DNA from: Diprion similis
Lineage: Eukaryota; Arthropoda; Insecta; Hymenoptera; Diprionidae
Assembly (NCBI RefSeq): GCF_021155765.1
Contig: NC_060112.1
Coordinates: 15,190,001-15,254,000 of the forward strand
Direction: 5' to 3'
DNA length: 64,000 nucleotides
Shown here: positions 10,001 through 21,573 of the stretch, in pieces
How positions within the stretch are numbered: position 1 is the stretch's first letter
Layout: each line of letters begins with the position of its first letter
Position numbers and translations under genes: made by a program
Notes under the pieces: generated by a model
What the model saw: only the letters and a program-made list of their open reading frames with translations
The model's database searches: none
Told to the model about the DNA's origin: nothing

Positions 10001-13000
10001 ATTTTTCATGTGTTTTCTGAGTTCCTGGGGGTCGAATTAGTCTAAAAAGCGTCATACGGATCGATTCCCAGACAAAAGATTTTTCGGCCAAAAAAAATCC
10101 AAGGCTAACCCCTTTGCATTTTTGGCGAAAATTTCGACAACTTTGGAAAGTGCTGCAATTAATTCTTTAGGGTACTATTCCGACGTGATTTTGCGAGAGG
10201 AATCGATTAATCGCAGTCCCGATACGCTGCGAGCAACACCTGCAAAGTTACAGCCGAAAAACTGCAGATTTTCATCGTCATTTCTCTGCTGCTGGTCCTA
10301 GGCTATTTTTCATGTGTTTTCTGAGTTCCTGGGGGTCGAATTAGTCTAAAAAGCGTCATACGGATCGATTTCCAGACAAAAGATTTTTCGGCCAAAAAAA
10401 ATCCAAGGCTAACCCCTTTGCATTTTTGGCGAAAATTTCGACAACTTTGGAAAGTGCTGCAATTAATTCTTTAGGGTACTATTCCGACGTGATTTTGCGA
10501 GAGGAATCGATTAATCGCAGTCCCGATACGCTGCGAGCAACACCTGCAAAGTTACAGCCGAAAAACTGCAGATTTTCATCGTCATTTCTCTGCTGCTGGT
10601 CCGAGGCTATTTTTCATGTGTTTTCTGAGTTCCTGGGGGTCGAATTAGTCTAAAAAGCGTCATACGGATCGATTCCCAGACAAAAGATTTTTCGGCCAAA
10701 AAAAATCCAAGGCTAACCCCTTTGCATTTTTGGCGAAAATTTCGACGACTTTGAAAAGTGCTGCAATTGTTTCTTTAGGGTACTATTCCGACGTGATTTT
10801 GCGAGAGGAATCGATTAATCGCAGTCCCGATACGCTGCGAGCAACACCTGCAAAGTTACAGCCGAAAAACTGCAGATTTTCATCGTCATTTCTCTGCTGC
10901 TGGTCCTAGGCTATTTTTCATGTGTTTTCTGAGTTCCTGGGGGTCGAATTAGTCTAAAAAGCGTCATACGGATCGATTCCCAGACAAAAGATTTTTCGGC
11001 CAAAAAAAATCCAAGGCTAACCCCTTTGCATTTTTGGCGAAAATTTCGACGACTTTAAAAAGTGCTGCAATTGTTTCTTTAGGGTACTATTCCGACGTGA
11101 TTTTGCGAGAGGAATCGATTAATCGCAGTCCCGATACGCTGCGAGCAACACCTGCAAAGTTACAGCCGAAAAACTGCAGATTTTCATCGTCATTTCTCTG
11201 CTGCTGGTCCTAGGCTATTTTTCATGTGTTTTCTGAGTTCCTGGGGGTCGAATTAGTCTAAAAAGCGTCATACGGATCGATTCCCAGACAAAAGATTTTT
11301 CGGCCAAAAAAAATCCAAGGCTAACCCCTTTGCATTTTTGGCGAAAATTTCGACAACTTTGGAAAGTGCTGCAATTAATTCTTTAGGGTACTATTCCGAC
11401 GTGATTTTGCGAGAGGAATCGATTAATCGCAGTCCCGATACGCTGCGAGCAACACCTGCAAAGTTACAGCCGAAAAACTGCAGATTTTCATCGTCATTTC
11501 TCTGCTGCTGGTCCTAGGCTATTTTTCATGTGTTTTCTGAGTTCCTGGGGGTCGAATTAGTCTAAAAAGCGTCATACGGATCGATTCCCAGACAAAAGAT
11601 TTTTCGGCCAAAAAAAATCCAAGGCTAACCCCTTTGCATTTTTGGCGAAAATTTCGACAACTTTGGAAAGTGCTGCAATTAATTCTTTAGGGTACTATTC
11701 CGACGTGATTTTGCGAGAGGAATCGATTAATCGCAGTCCCGATACGCTGCGAGCAACACCTGCAAAGTTACAGCCGAAAAACTGCAGATTTTCATCGTCA
11801 TTTCTCTGCTGCTGGTCCTAGGCTATTTTTCATGTGTTTTCTGAGTTCCTGGGGGTCGAATTAGTCTAAAAAGCGTCATACGGATCGATTCCCAGACAAA
11901 AGATTTTTCGGCCAAAAAAAATCCAAGGCTAACCCCTTTGCATTTTTGGCGAAAATTTCGAAAACTTTGGAAAGTGCTGCAATTAATTCTTTAGGGTACT
12001 ATTCCGACGTGATTTTGCGAGAGGAATCGATTAATCGCAGTCCCGATACGCTGCGAGCAACACCTGCAAAGTTACAGCCGAAAAACTGCAGATTTTAGTC
12101 GTCATTTCTCTGCTGCTGGTCCTAGGCTATTTTTCATGTGTTTTCTGAGTTCCTGGGGGTCGAATTAGTCTAAAAAGCGTCATACGGATCGATTCCCAGA
12201 CAAAAGATTTTTCGGCCAAAAAAAATCCAAGGCTAACCCCTTTGCATTTTTGGCGAAAATTTCGACAACTTTGGAAAGTGCTGCAATTAATTCTTTAGGG
12301 TACTATTCCGACGTGATTTTGCGAGAGGAATCGATTAATCGCAGTCCCGATACGCTGCGAGCAACACCTGCAAAGTTACAGCCGAAAAACTGCAGATTTT
12401 CATCGTCATTTCTCTGCTGCTGGTCCTAGGCTATTTTTCATGTGTTTTCTGAGTTCCTGGGGGTCGAATTAGTCTAAAAAGCGTCATACGGATCGATTCC
12501 CAGACAAAAGATTTTTCGGCCAAAAAAAATCCAAGGCTAACCCCTTTGCATTTTTGGCGAAAATTTCGACGACTTTAAAAAGTGCTGCAATTGTTTCTTT
12601 AGGGTACTATTCCGACGTGATTTTGCGAGAGGAATCGATTAATCGCAGTCCCGATACGCTGCGAGCAACACCTGCAAAGTTACAGCCGAAAAACTGCAGA
12701 TTTTCATCGTCATTTCTCTGCTGCTGGTCCTAGGCTATTTTTCATGTGTTTTCTGAGTTCCTGGGGGTCGAATTAGTCTAAAAAGCGTCATACGGATCGA
12801 TTCCCAGACAAAAGATTTTTCGGCCAAAAAAAATCCAAGGCTAACCCCTTTGCATTTTTGGCGAAAATTTCGACAACTTTGGAAAGTGCTGCAATTAATT
12901 CTTTAGGGTACTATTCCGACGTGATTTTGCGAGAGGAATCGATTAATCGCAGTCCCGATACGCTGCGAGCAACACCTGCAAAGTTACAGCCGAAAAACTG

Positions 13001-15279
13001 CAGATTTTCATCGTCATTTCTCTGCTGCTGGTCCTAGGCTATTTTTCATGTGTTTTCTGAGTTCCTGGGGGTCGAATTAGTCTAAAAAGCGTCATACGGA
13101 TCGATTTCCAGACAAAAGATTTTTCGGCCAAAAAAAATCCAAGGCTAACCCCTTTGCATTTTTGGCGAAAATTTCGACAACTTTGGAAAGTGCTGCAATT
13201 AATTTTTTAGGGTACTATTCCGACGTGATTTTGCGAGAGGAATCGATTAATCGCAGTCCCGATACGCTGCGAGCAACACCTGCAAAGTTACAGCCGAAAA
13301 ACTGCAGATTTTCATCGTCATTTCTCTGCTGCTGGTCCTAGGCTATTTTTCATGTGTTTTCTGAGTTCCTGGGGGTCGAATTAGTCTAAAAAGCGTCATA
13401 CGGATCGATTTCCAGACAAAAGATTTTTCGGCCAAAAAAAATCCAAGGCTAACCCCTTTGCATTTTTGGCGAAAATTTCGACAACTTTGGAAAGTGCTGC
13501 AATTAATTTTTTAGGGTACTATTCCGACGTGATTTTGCGAGAGGAATCGATTAATCGCAGTCCCGATACGCTGCGAGCAACACCTGCAAAGTTACAGCCG
13601 AAAAACTGCAGATTTTCATCGTCATTTCTCTGCTGCTGGTCCTAGGCTATTTTTCATGTGTTTTCTGAGTTCCTGGGGGTCGAATTAGTCTAAAAAGCGT
13701 CATACGGATCGATTTCCAGACAAAAGATTTTTCGGCCAAAAAAAATCCAAGGCTAACCCCTTTGCATTTTTGGCGAAAATTTCGACAACTTTGGAAAGTG
13801 CTGCAATTAATTTTTTAGGGTACTATTCCGACGTGATTTTGCGAGAGGAATCGATTAATCGCAGTCCCGATACGCTGCGAGCAACACCTGCAAAGTTACA
13901 GCCGAAAAACTGCAGATTTTCATCGTCATTTCTCTGCTGCTGGTCCTAGGCTATTTTTCATGTGTTTTCTGAGTTCCTGGGGGTCGAATTAGTCTAAAAA
14001 GCGTCATACGGATCGATTTCCAGACAAAAGATTTTTCGGCCAAAAAAAATCCAAGGCTAACCCCTTTGCATTTTTGGCGAAAATTTCGACAACTTTGGAA
14101 AGTGCTGCAATTAATTTTTTAGGGTACTATTCCGACGTGATTTTGCGAGAGGAATCGATTAATCGCAGTCCCGATACGCTGCGAGCAACACCTGCAAAGT
14201 TACAGCCGAAAAACTGCAGATTTTCATCGTCATTTCTCTGCTGCTGGTCCTAGGCTATTTTTCATGTGTTTTCTGAGTTCCTGGGGGTCGAATTAGTCTA
14301 AAAAGCGTCATACGGATCGATTTCCAGACAAAAGATTTTTCGGCCAAAAAAAATCCAAGGCTAACCCCTTTGCATTTTTGGCGAAAATTTCGACAACTTT
14401 GGAAAGTGCTGCAATTAATTTTTTAGGGTACTATTCCGACGTGATTTTGCGAGAGGAATCGATTAATCGCAGTCCCGATACGCTGCGAGCAACACCTGCA
14501 AAGTTACAGCCGAAAAACTGCAGATTTTCATCGTCATTTCTCTGCTGCTGGTCCTAGGCTATTTTTCATGTGTTTTCCGAGTTCCTGGGGGTCGAATTAG
14601 TCTAAAAAGCGTCATACGGATCGATTCCCAGACAAAAGATTTTTCGGCCAAAAAAAATCCAAGGCTAACCCCTTTGCATTTTTGGCGAAAATTTCGACAA
14701 CTTTGGAAAGTGCTGCAATTAATTCTTTAGGGTACTATTCCGACGTGATTTTGCGAGAGGAATCGATTAATCGCAGTCCCGATACGCTGCGAGCAACACC
14801 TGCAAAGTTACAGCCGAAAAACTGCAGATTTTCATCGTCATTTCTCTGCTGCTGGTCCTAGGCTATTTTTCATGTGTTTTCTGAGTTCCTGGGGGTCGAA
14901 TTAGTCTAAAAAGCGTCATACGGATCGATTCCCAGACAAAAGATTTTTCGGCCAAAAAAAATCCAAGGCTAACCCCTTTGCATTTTTGGCGAAAATTTCG
15001 ACAACTTTGGAAAGTGCTGCAATTAATTCTTTAGGGTACTATTCCGACGTGATTTTGCGAGAGGAATCGATTAATCGCAGTCCCGATACGCTGCGAGCAA
15101 CACCTGCAAAGTTACAGCCGAAAAACTGCAGATTTTCATCGTCATTTCTCTGCTGCTGGTCCTAGGCTATTTTTCATGTGTTTTCTGAGTTCCTGGGGGT
15201 CGAATTAGTCTAAAAAGCGTCATACGGATCGATTTCCAGACAAAAGATTTTTCGGCCAAAAAAAATCCAAGGCTAACCC
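7069..15279. repeat. 304-bp satellite array, block 2 (27 copies)
   Basis: The same monomer continues after element 1. The landmark gattaatcg falls at 7165 and then every 304 bp without exception to 15069. Copies starting at 12941, 13245, 13549, 13853 and 14157 all carry the pair 'gatttcca' plus 'ttttttag', a run of one subtype. Copies starting at 8077, 10509, 10813 and 12333 carry acgacttt(a/g)aaaag followed by ttgtttc. The block is ended at 15279 by element 2 after 'ggctaaccc'. One copy (10509) has ctaggc changed to cgaggc, which removes a stop and creates a 75-codon open frame by chance. Confidence 0.98.
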
Positions 15280-15281
15280 TA

Positions 15282-17717
15282 GATCGGATCAGATCCAAGG
15301 AAAAAGAGAACTACTTGAACATAATGTACAACCACGAATTTATATCCTGCATAAATGTTCCAACTCGGGTTACAGACAACAACAGCACATGTATCGACCA
15401 CATCTTCGTTAAACAAAAACATGCCAAAAACGTCAAAGCAAGTGTCATCCAAACTAACATAACAGATCACTTCTCGACGATGATACAAATGAAGACCGTC
15501 AAAGCAGTGCAACCGGATATAATTGAAATAAAAAAAATCGACTACAACAAAACCAGGGAATCTCTGGGGAGAGAAGAATGGCAAGAAGTGACAACACAAA
15601 CTGATGTCAATAAAGCTACGGAAGCCCTGATTAAAATAATAAAATGGACAATCAATGAAGCAACAAATACCAAGACCATAATAACAAACACAAAATGGAA
15701 AAAAATAAAACCATGGATCACACAAGGCATAATCACATCTATTAGAAAGAGGGACGAGATGGCGAGAAAGCTTCGGAGAAACAAAAACGACACCGTACAA
15801 AAAGAAGAATACAGGATATACAGGAACAGTCTCACAAGACTTATAAAAGCAACAAAAAACTCTTATTACAGTAAGCAAATAGAAAAAGCAGGCAATGACC
15901 AGAAGAGGATCTGGCAAGTAATCAACGAAAATCGATATGAAAAAGTGGATAGAAACAAGGAACGTGTATATACAATAAAAATAGGAGAAACGAAAATAAC
16001 CGACCCTAAACAAATTGCCAACAGCTTTAACGAGTTTTACATCAGTATGGGTAAGAATCTCGCCAAAAAAATCCCAAAAACCAAGATGAGAAACACAAAA
16101 AACGAAATAAACATAAAGGACTCAATATTCCTGACACCAATATACGAAGCAGAAATAAAAAAACACATAATGGAGCAGAAAAACAGTGCATCCACGGGAC
16201 ATGACAACATTAAAGCCGAATTTCTCAAACACAATGTAGAATACCTTACAAAACCCCTAGAATACATATTCAATCTTAGTATAGAAAAAGGAATATTTCC
16301 GATACACTTTAAGACAAACACCATAACGACTATATATAAGACAGGGGATAAAATGGACATGGCCAACTATAGGCCCATAGCTATCACCAGTGCGATAGGA
16401 AAGCTCCTTGAGAAATGTATGAAAACTAGGCTGATAAAACACATGGACAAGCACAACATCATTTCAGTAAATCAATATGGATTCAGACAAAATTGCAGCA
16501 CACAGGATGCGATCTACTCACTAACAAAGTACATATACGGGAAGATAGACAAAAAGAAGAAAATAGTAGGAGTGTATCTAGACCTAGCGAAAGCTTTCGA
16601 CACGGTGCCACATCAAAGACTGTTGGAGAAAATGGAAGCAATAGGGATCAGGGGCATCTCTCTGCGATGGTTCGGAAGCTACCTGACAGAAAGAACGCAA
16701 CAAGTAAAACTAGGAACATCATACAGTGAACGAAAAATTACGGAATGCGGAATACCCCAAGGGACTGTCCTATCGGCAATCTTGTTTAACGTATATGTTA
16801 ATGATATATGCAACATGAAAATGTCATCGAAAATATTAGCATACGCCGACGACACTGTCATATTGACTGCAAAGGATACGTGGAAAGAAGCCTTTGAAAC
16901 AGCAAACCAAGACCTGAATGCAGTATATGAATATCTTAACGAACACCTACTATCCCTGAATGAGAAAAAAACCAAATATATGACATACGCATCCAGCAAA
17001 ATAGGAGAAGAAACAAGAGGACCGGAATTTTCAATTAAACTACATAGATGCGATACAACAAACAAGAAATGTACGTATGAAGAAATTGAAAAGACAGAAG
17101 AAATGAAGTACCTAGGAATAATCATTGACCAAAAACTAACATGGAAGACACATATACTTCAAACATCGGCAAGAATCCGAAAACTGATACACACCTTCAT
17201 CAATTTACAAAATATGGTAGACAAAACAACAATGAAAAGAGTATACTATAGTCTCGTGAACTCCGTACTAGAATACGGTATAATAGGCTGGGGTGGAACA
17301 TACAGCAAACATCTGAAACCACTGGAAATAACTCAGAAGCTAATCCTAAGAATAGCGTACAAGAAGGATAGAAAATACTCTACCGAGAAATTATATGAAG
17401 AAACGGGACTACTGGACATTAGACAAACTTACATGAAGGCTGCAGCAATAAAGATTCATAAATCGAACTTAACGGACGAAGAATACCAGATCGTACACGC
17501 GCATGATACAAGGGCAAGAGTCAACAAAGAGGTAACAAACCTGAAAACATACACAACGAAAGGACAACACCAAGCTGACTACATAGGCCGAAAAATATAT
17601 AACGAACTCGATAACGAAATGAGGAAACAACCAACACTCAGATTCAAAAAAAACATGAAACAATGGATTTTCAGCAGAGGAAGAGAATACTTCAACAAAA
17701 TTACAAGCCAGGAATGA
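15282..17717 (+). CDS. Non-LTR retrotransposon ORF2, endonuclease remnant and reverse transcriptase
   Basis: Stop-free frame of 812 codons from the truncated 5' edge (begins DRIRSKEKENY; no genuine start, the first in-frame ATG is at 15324) to the TGA at 17715-17717. Role as for element 1: target nicking and reverse transcription. Visible parts: the end of the endonuclease (FISCINVPTR, TCIDHIF, TDHF), RT motifs YRPIAITSAIGK, YLDLAKAFDTV, GIPQGTVLS and catalytic YADD at 16842-16853, then KYLGIIID and a tail that aligns with element 1 (HLKPLEITQKLILRIAY against NLRPLEIIQKMILRIAF). Only part of the post-RT cysteine cluster of element 1 is kept (two cysteines here). No frameshift or stop is seen, so it is recent, but it cannot be autonomous without its 5' half. 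Confidence 0.93.
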   Translation, partial: DRIRSKEKENYLNIMYNHEFISCINVPTRVTDNNSTCIDHIFVKQKHAKNVKASVIQTNITDHFSTMIQMKTVKAVQPDIIEIKKIDYNKTRESLGREEWQEVTTQTDVNKATEALIKIIKWTINEATNTKTIITNTKWKKIKPWITQGIITSIRKRDEMARKLRRNKNDTVQKEEYRIYRNSLTRLIKATKNSYYSKQIEKAGNDQKRIWQVINENRYEKVDRNKERVYTIKIGETKITDPKQIANSFNEFYISMGKNLAKKIPKTKMRNTKNEINIKDSIFLTPIYEAEIKKHIMEQKNSASTGHDNIKAEFLKHNVEYLTKPLEYIFNLSIEKGIFPIHFKTNTITTIYKTGDKMDMANYRPIAITSAIGKLLEKCMKTRLIKHMDKHNIISVNQYGFRQNCSTQDAIYSLTKYIYGKIDKKKKIVGVYLDLAKAFDTVPHQRLLEKMEAIGIRGISLRWFGSYLTERTQQVKLGTSYSERKITECGIPQGTVLSAILFNVYVNDICNMKMSSKILAYADDTVILTAKDTWKEAFETANQDLNAVYEYLNEHLLSLNEKKTKYMTYASSKIGEETRGPEFSIKLHRCDTTNKKCTYEEIEKTEEMKYLGIIIDQKLTWKTHILQTSARIRKLIHTFINLQNMVDKTTMKRVYYSLVNSVLEYGIIGWGGTYSKHLKPLEITQKLILRIAYKKDRKYSTEKLYEETGLLDIRQTYMKAAAIKIHKSNLTDEEYQIVHAHDTRARVNKEVTNLKTYTTKGQHQADYIGRKIYNELDNEMRKQPTLRFKKNMKQWIFSRGREYFNKITSQE

Positions 17718-17995
17718 AACAGATAAGACCTACAAATCAGAACACAGGACGGACAACACAAACAAAATAAGGAAAATAAGTAAGCCGAACCCTTGACACC
17801 CTACGCACAAGTTTCCGAACTTATGTGGGGAAGGGCGACGCACTCTACATGGAGGTACACATCGTAGAATATAAGTTAATTTTCACGCAGACAGAAATGA
17901 AAAAAAAAAAAAAAAAACATTATATAAAATTACAAGTATAACTATGTAGCGTATTTTTTGAAAAATGTATTGTGTTCACCGAAATGGGAGATATC

Positions 17996-17997
<2 letters not shown>

Positions 17998-18026
<29 letters not shown>
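17998..18026 (+). repeat. 3' tail of element 2, CTAAA short tandem repeat
   Basis: Five CTAAA units follow an AATAAA-like string at 17998-18003 and end ...aaactaa before ccccttt of the satellite. The unit differs from element 1 (CTAAA against CTAAAT), but both contain CTAA, the sequence at the insertion point. Confidence 0.87.
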
Positions 18027-19165
18027 CCCCTTTGCATTTTTGGCGAAAATTTCGACAACTTTGGAAAGTGCTGCAATTAATTCTTTAGGGTACTATTCCG
18101 ACGTGATTTTGCGAGAGGAATCGATTAATCGCAGTCCCGATACGCTGCGAGCAACACCTGCAAAGTTACAGCCGAAAAACTGCAGATTTTCATCGTCATT
18201 TCTCTGCTGCTGGTCCTAGGCTATTTTTCATGTGTTTTCTGAGTTCCTGGGGGTCGAATTAGTCTAAAAAGCGTCATACGGATCGATTCCCAGACAAAAG
18301 ATTTTTCGGCCAAAAAAAATCCAAGGCTAACCCCTTTGCATTTTTGGCGAAAATTTCGACGACTTTGAAAAGTGCTGCAATTGTTTCTTTAGGGTACTAT
18401 TCCGACGTGATTTTGCGAGAGGAATCGATTAATCGCAGTCCCGATACGCTGCGAGCAACACCTGCAAAGTTACAGCCGAAAAACTGCAGATTTTCATCGT
18501 CATTTCTCTGCTGCTGGTCCTAGGCTATTTTTCATGTGTTTTCTGAGTTCCTGGGGGTCGAATTAGTCTAAAAAGCGTCATACGGATCGATTCCCAGACA
18601 AAAGATTTTTCGGCCAAAAAAAATCCAAGGCTAACCCCTTTGCATTTTTGGCGAAAATTTCGACGACTTTGAAAAGTGCTGCAATTGTTTCTTTAGGGTA
18701 CTATTCCGACGTGATTTTGCGAGAGGAATCGATTAATCGCAGTCCCGATACGCTGCGAGCAACACCTGCAAAGTTACAGCCGAAAAACTGCAGATTTTCA
18801 TCGTCATTTCTCTGCTGCTGGTCCTAGGCTATTTTTCATGTGTTTTCTGAGTTCCTGGGGGTCGAATTAGTCTAAAAAGCGTCATACGGATCGATTCCCA
18901 GACAAAAGATTTTTCGGCCAAAAAAAATCCAAGGCTAACCCCTTTGCATTTTTGGCGAAAATTTCGACGACTTTGAAAAGTGCTGCAATTGTTTCTTTAG
19001 GGTACTATTCCGACGTGATTTTGCGAGAGGAATCGATTAATCGCAGTCCCGATACGCTGCGAGCAACACCTGCAAAGTTACAGCCGAAAAACTGCAGATT
19101 TTCATCGTCATTTCTCTGCTGCTGGTCCTAGGCTATTTTTCATGTGTTTTCTGAGTTCCTGGGGG
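18027..19165. repeat. 304-bp satellite array, block 3 (about 3.7 copies)
   Basis: The array resumes at ccccttt and has landmarks at 18123, 18427, 18731 and 19035. The three monomers 18123, 18427 and 18731 all have the acgactttgaaaag plus ttgtttc variant, another run of one subtype. Canonical sequence stops at about 19165, within 'ctgggggt'. Confidence 0.97.
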
Positions 19166-19400
19166 TGCAATTACTCCAGCTATGGTCGTACAAATCGATT
19201 CCGGAACAAAAAATTTTCGACTCCGAAAATGACGAAAAAAGTAAGGCTAACCCCTATGGATTTTTGGCGAAAATTTCGACGATTCCGAGAAATGCTGCAA
19301 TCGATTCTCTGAGGTACTATTCCGACGTAATTTTCCGAGAGGAATCGATTGAGCGCAGGCCGAATACGCTGCGAGCAACGGATGAAGAGCGACGGCTGAA
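19166..19400. repeat. Diverged terminal satellite monomer
   Basis: From 19166 the sequence still aligns with the monomer but with many changes: atcgattccggaacaaaa for atcgattcccagacaaaa, ggctaacccctatggattt for ggctaacccctttgcattt, and similar changes through cgctgcgagcaac at 19370. It then loses similarity near 19390-19400. This is the edge of the array, where unequal exchange homogenises less and old variants survive. An open frame runs through it but gives no recognisable protein. Confidence 0.88.
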
Positions 19401-21573
19401 TTTAATTCAATGTTCACCAACATCTCAGCCAGAAGGGGAAGGTCAATGACATACTTATATTTTTAAAGTTGCAGCTCTAGTTTATTCAACGTACCTTAAA
19501 TGTAGTACATGTCATACGTGTAATTGTATGGTACTGCAGCAAGTCGCCAAATAGTATGAGCGTGGAAGACACAAAGAAGTGCAGAAGAATGTTTGAATAT
19601 TACTACAGAAAAATGCATTCTATATGAGGAAGAACAGGTGCAACGTACATAACCTTAGACATAATCTGAAATCCGTTGTATACGATACTCATCATTGCAG
19701 TTTGTCAGTGCAGATTCCAAACTTCGGCCGGTGCAATGGCTCTCTGCAGAAAAGAACACGTACAATATTGTATTTCTACTATTAGATCTAATCTGTATTG
19801 AAATAAATCAATAAATGAATTGACTGATTCGTATTTACGGTGATGTCGGTCTTATAATCTCCAAAATTCCTCAATTTTCGACTTGGCTCAGGCTTCAATT
19901 AACCTGAAAAGGGTTATTTCTCTTCTTCGCAGCACGGAGGGTTTAAATAGTTCAGACAGGGTCTACCAAATACATTCTGGCACTGCAAATTTCGATTTCC
20001 GAAAATCCATTGCGATGAAAGCTGGGGAAGTTGTTTTGCGCACGCTTGGAAAGATTTTCGTATCATGAAAATTAATTTTTTGCTTCTTGTTTGTCCCGTA
20101 AAAAATGAATGTTTGTTTTTCACGTTATGCGTTTCTCACGCCCGAAAAGGTTTCTGAATTGGTACAACCATTTTACAATAGTTGATGCGCTAAGCTGTAT
20201 ATGAGTGGAGTCACAAACTCATGCGATCGCTGTCTAAACTATTTTAGATAGAGTTTTGTTTAGTTCGGTTATAAGCTAGGTCAGATATTAGAAGCCGCCG
20301 GCGAAGCCGCGACGGGCAGCTGGTAATTTATAAATGTCACCTCTTCAACACTGAAGCGCTTGGTGAACTTATAACTTTCGTTTTTAATGACGATGTCTAT
20401 ACGGCGATACATGAAAATTTCCATCGACAGTCATTACATACTTATAATAATATCCGACATTGCATAATCCATCTGGGTACACGTGATGTTAACATTCGTT
20501 CTTATCATTATTACGTACCGACTGTTTACCGACTTGGATTGTGCGACGCAGAGCACCGCTTGACGATGAATTTATCTACTCCATTTTCGGTTACGGAAAG
20601 CCCCATTCGGCTTTCGTTTCGACGCTATCGTTGACTGAAGATTGCTAATGATAGTCTAAAAAGCCACGACGGACAAGGGGGTAACGGCAGTACCTTACAT
20701 TTATCGACTTACTTGTGGGGATTACAACATTTAATGTGTCGGTGTGATAGGAAATTTCTATACCGCAGTTCCCCACCCGTTCCTTACATATCGACATTTG
20801 CCGAATTTTAAATGCCCCGTTTAACTGGTTGCTTCTGCTGGGTAGCACACAAATGTGGTTCACTATATCGTTGTATATGCATGTGTGATGCCGAGCGCGG
20901 CCAAGCATATTGCCTGAAATCTAGTGTTCACTAGATTCCATGCATTTTGATTAGTTACCGATCCGTGCTGACGCGCCAATGTGAACTGCTCTTTAGCAAT
21001 CTCCAGTCAACGGTATTACGGCCAAGTGACCAGGTGCAACAATCATGTAAAATAAATTATTGACCGATTCATCTTTTGGAATATTAACGCAACTACCGAA
21101 ACGAGATAAGCTTTTCGATTGAAATAAACTTTATTCATGCCTGTTACGGCGATGCGCGCTAAATTAGTTCATTCGAAACAATGTACGAAACAATTTGTCT
21201 AGGAATATTTGTAGCTGTAGCGTGGCTATGGTTGACTTCACTTCATTCTCGTACACAAGTTACAAAGTTACCCTGCACCGAGGTTCACCTACAATTTTTG
21301 GCTGATTCTTTTAGTGTAATCTGGGAAGAAATAATTTTATTCAGAATTACGTCGGCTAACTTGTATTGATAAAATTAATGTAAATTTGCATTACCGAACA
21401 GCCTGAGTTTGTTTTTCAAAAATCAGAGCCCGCTTTCCAAATTAACAGATACGTTACTGCATTGATAGATTGGAACGGGAATCCTGGGAGCGGAAGTAAG
21501 GCGTCTGCTGCAGTGGTCAATTACTCGGTTTCTGCGTTTCTGTCGCGACAAGCAGACAAGAATACGTGTAAAA
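19401..21573. other. Intergenic, no gene recognised
   Basis: AT-rich sequence between the satellite and the next gene. I saw only short open frames with no family features, a small GC-rich patch at 20290-20320, and no clear repeat. The last 100-200 bp before 21574 probably hold the promoter and 5' UTR of the next gene, but no TATA or initiator could be assigned with confidence. Confidence 0.5.

Larger units (their letters stand above)
15280..18026 (+). mobile_element. 5'-truncated non-LTR retrotransposon, element 2, same site as element 1
   Basis: The insertion is in the monomer that starts at 15069. The left flank is ccaaggctaaccc, the right flank is (c)taacccctttgc, so CTAACCC fits a 7-bp target-site duplication. 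The 3' junction with the satellite is at exactly the same base as in element 1, and the orientation is the same. It has an endonuclease remnant shorter than in element 1, a complete RT, a 3' UTR of about 310 bp with an A-run near 17898-17916, and a (CTAAA)n tail. The protein is homologous to that of element 1 but differs at a large share of positions, so it is a separate family rather than a copy. Confidence 0.93.

Noticed and set aside
10426-10653. 75-codon open frame inside a satellite monomer
   Set aside because: It exists only because one copy changed ctaggc to cgaggc; the other copies have a stop, so it is not a gene.
15279-16013. 244-codon open frame on the minus strand of element 2
   Set aside because: It is the complement of the retrotransposon ORF, Phe/Tyr/Cys-rich as expected for the antisense of a Lys-rich coding strand.
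1-19165. CENP-B-box-like motif in the satellite
   Set aside because: No match to the core TTCG....A..CGGG pattern was found in the consensus monomer.
19144-19449. 101-codon open frame through the diverged monomer, as a hint that the satellite came from a gene
   Set aside because: Differences from the canonical monomer do not favour silent positions by eye, and the frame is closed by a stop in the canonical copies.
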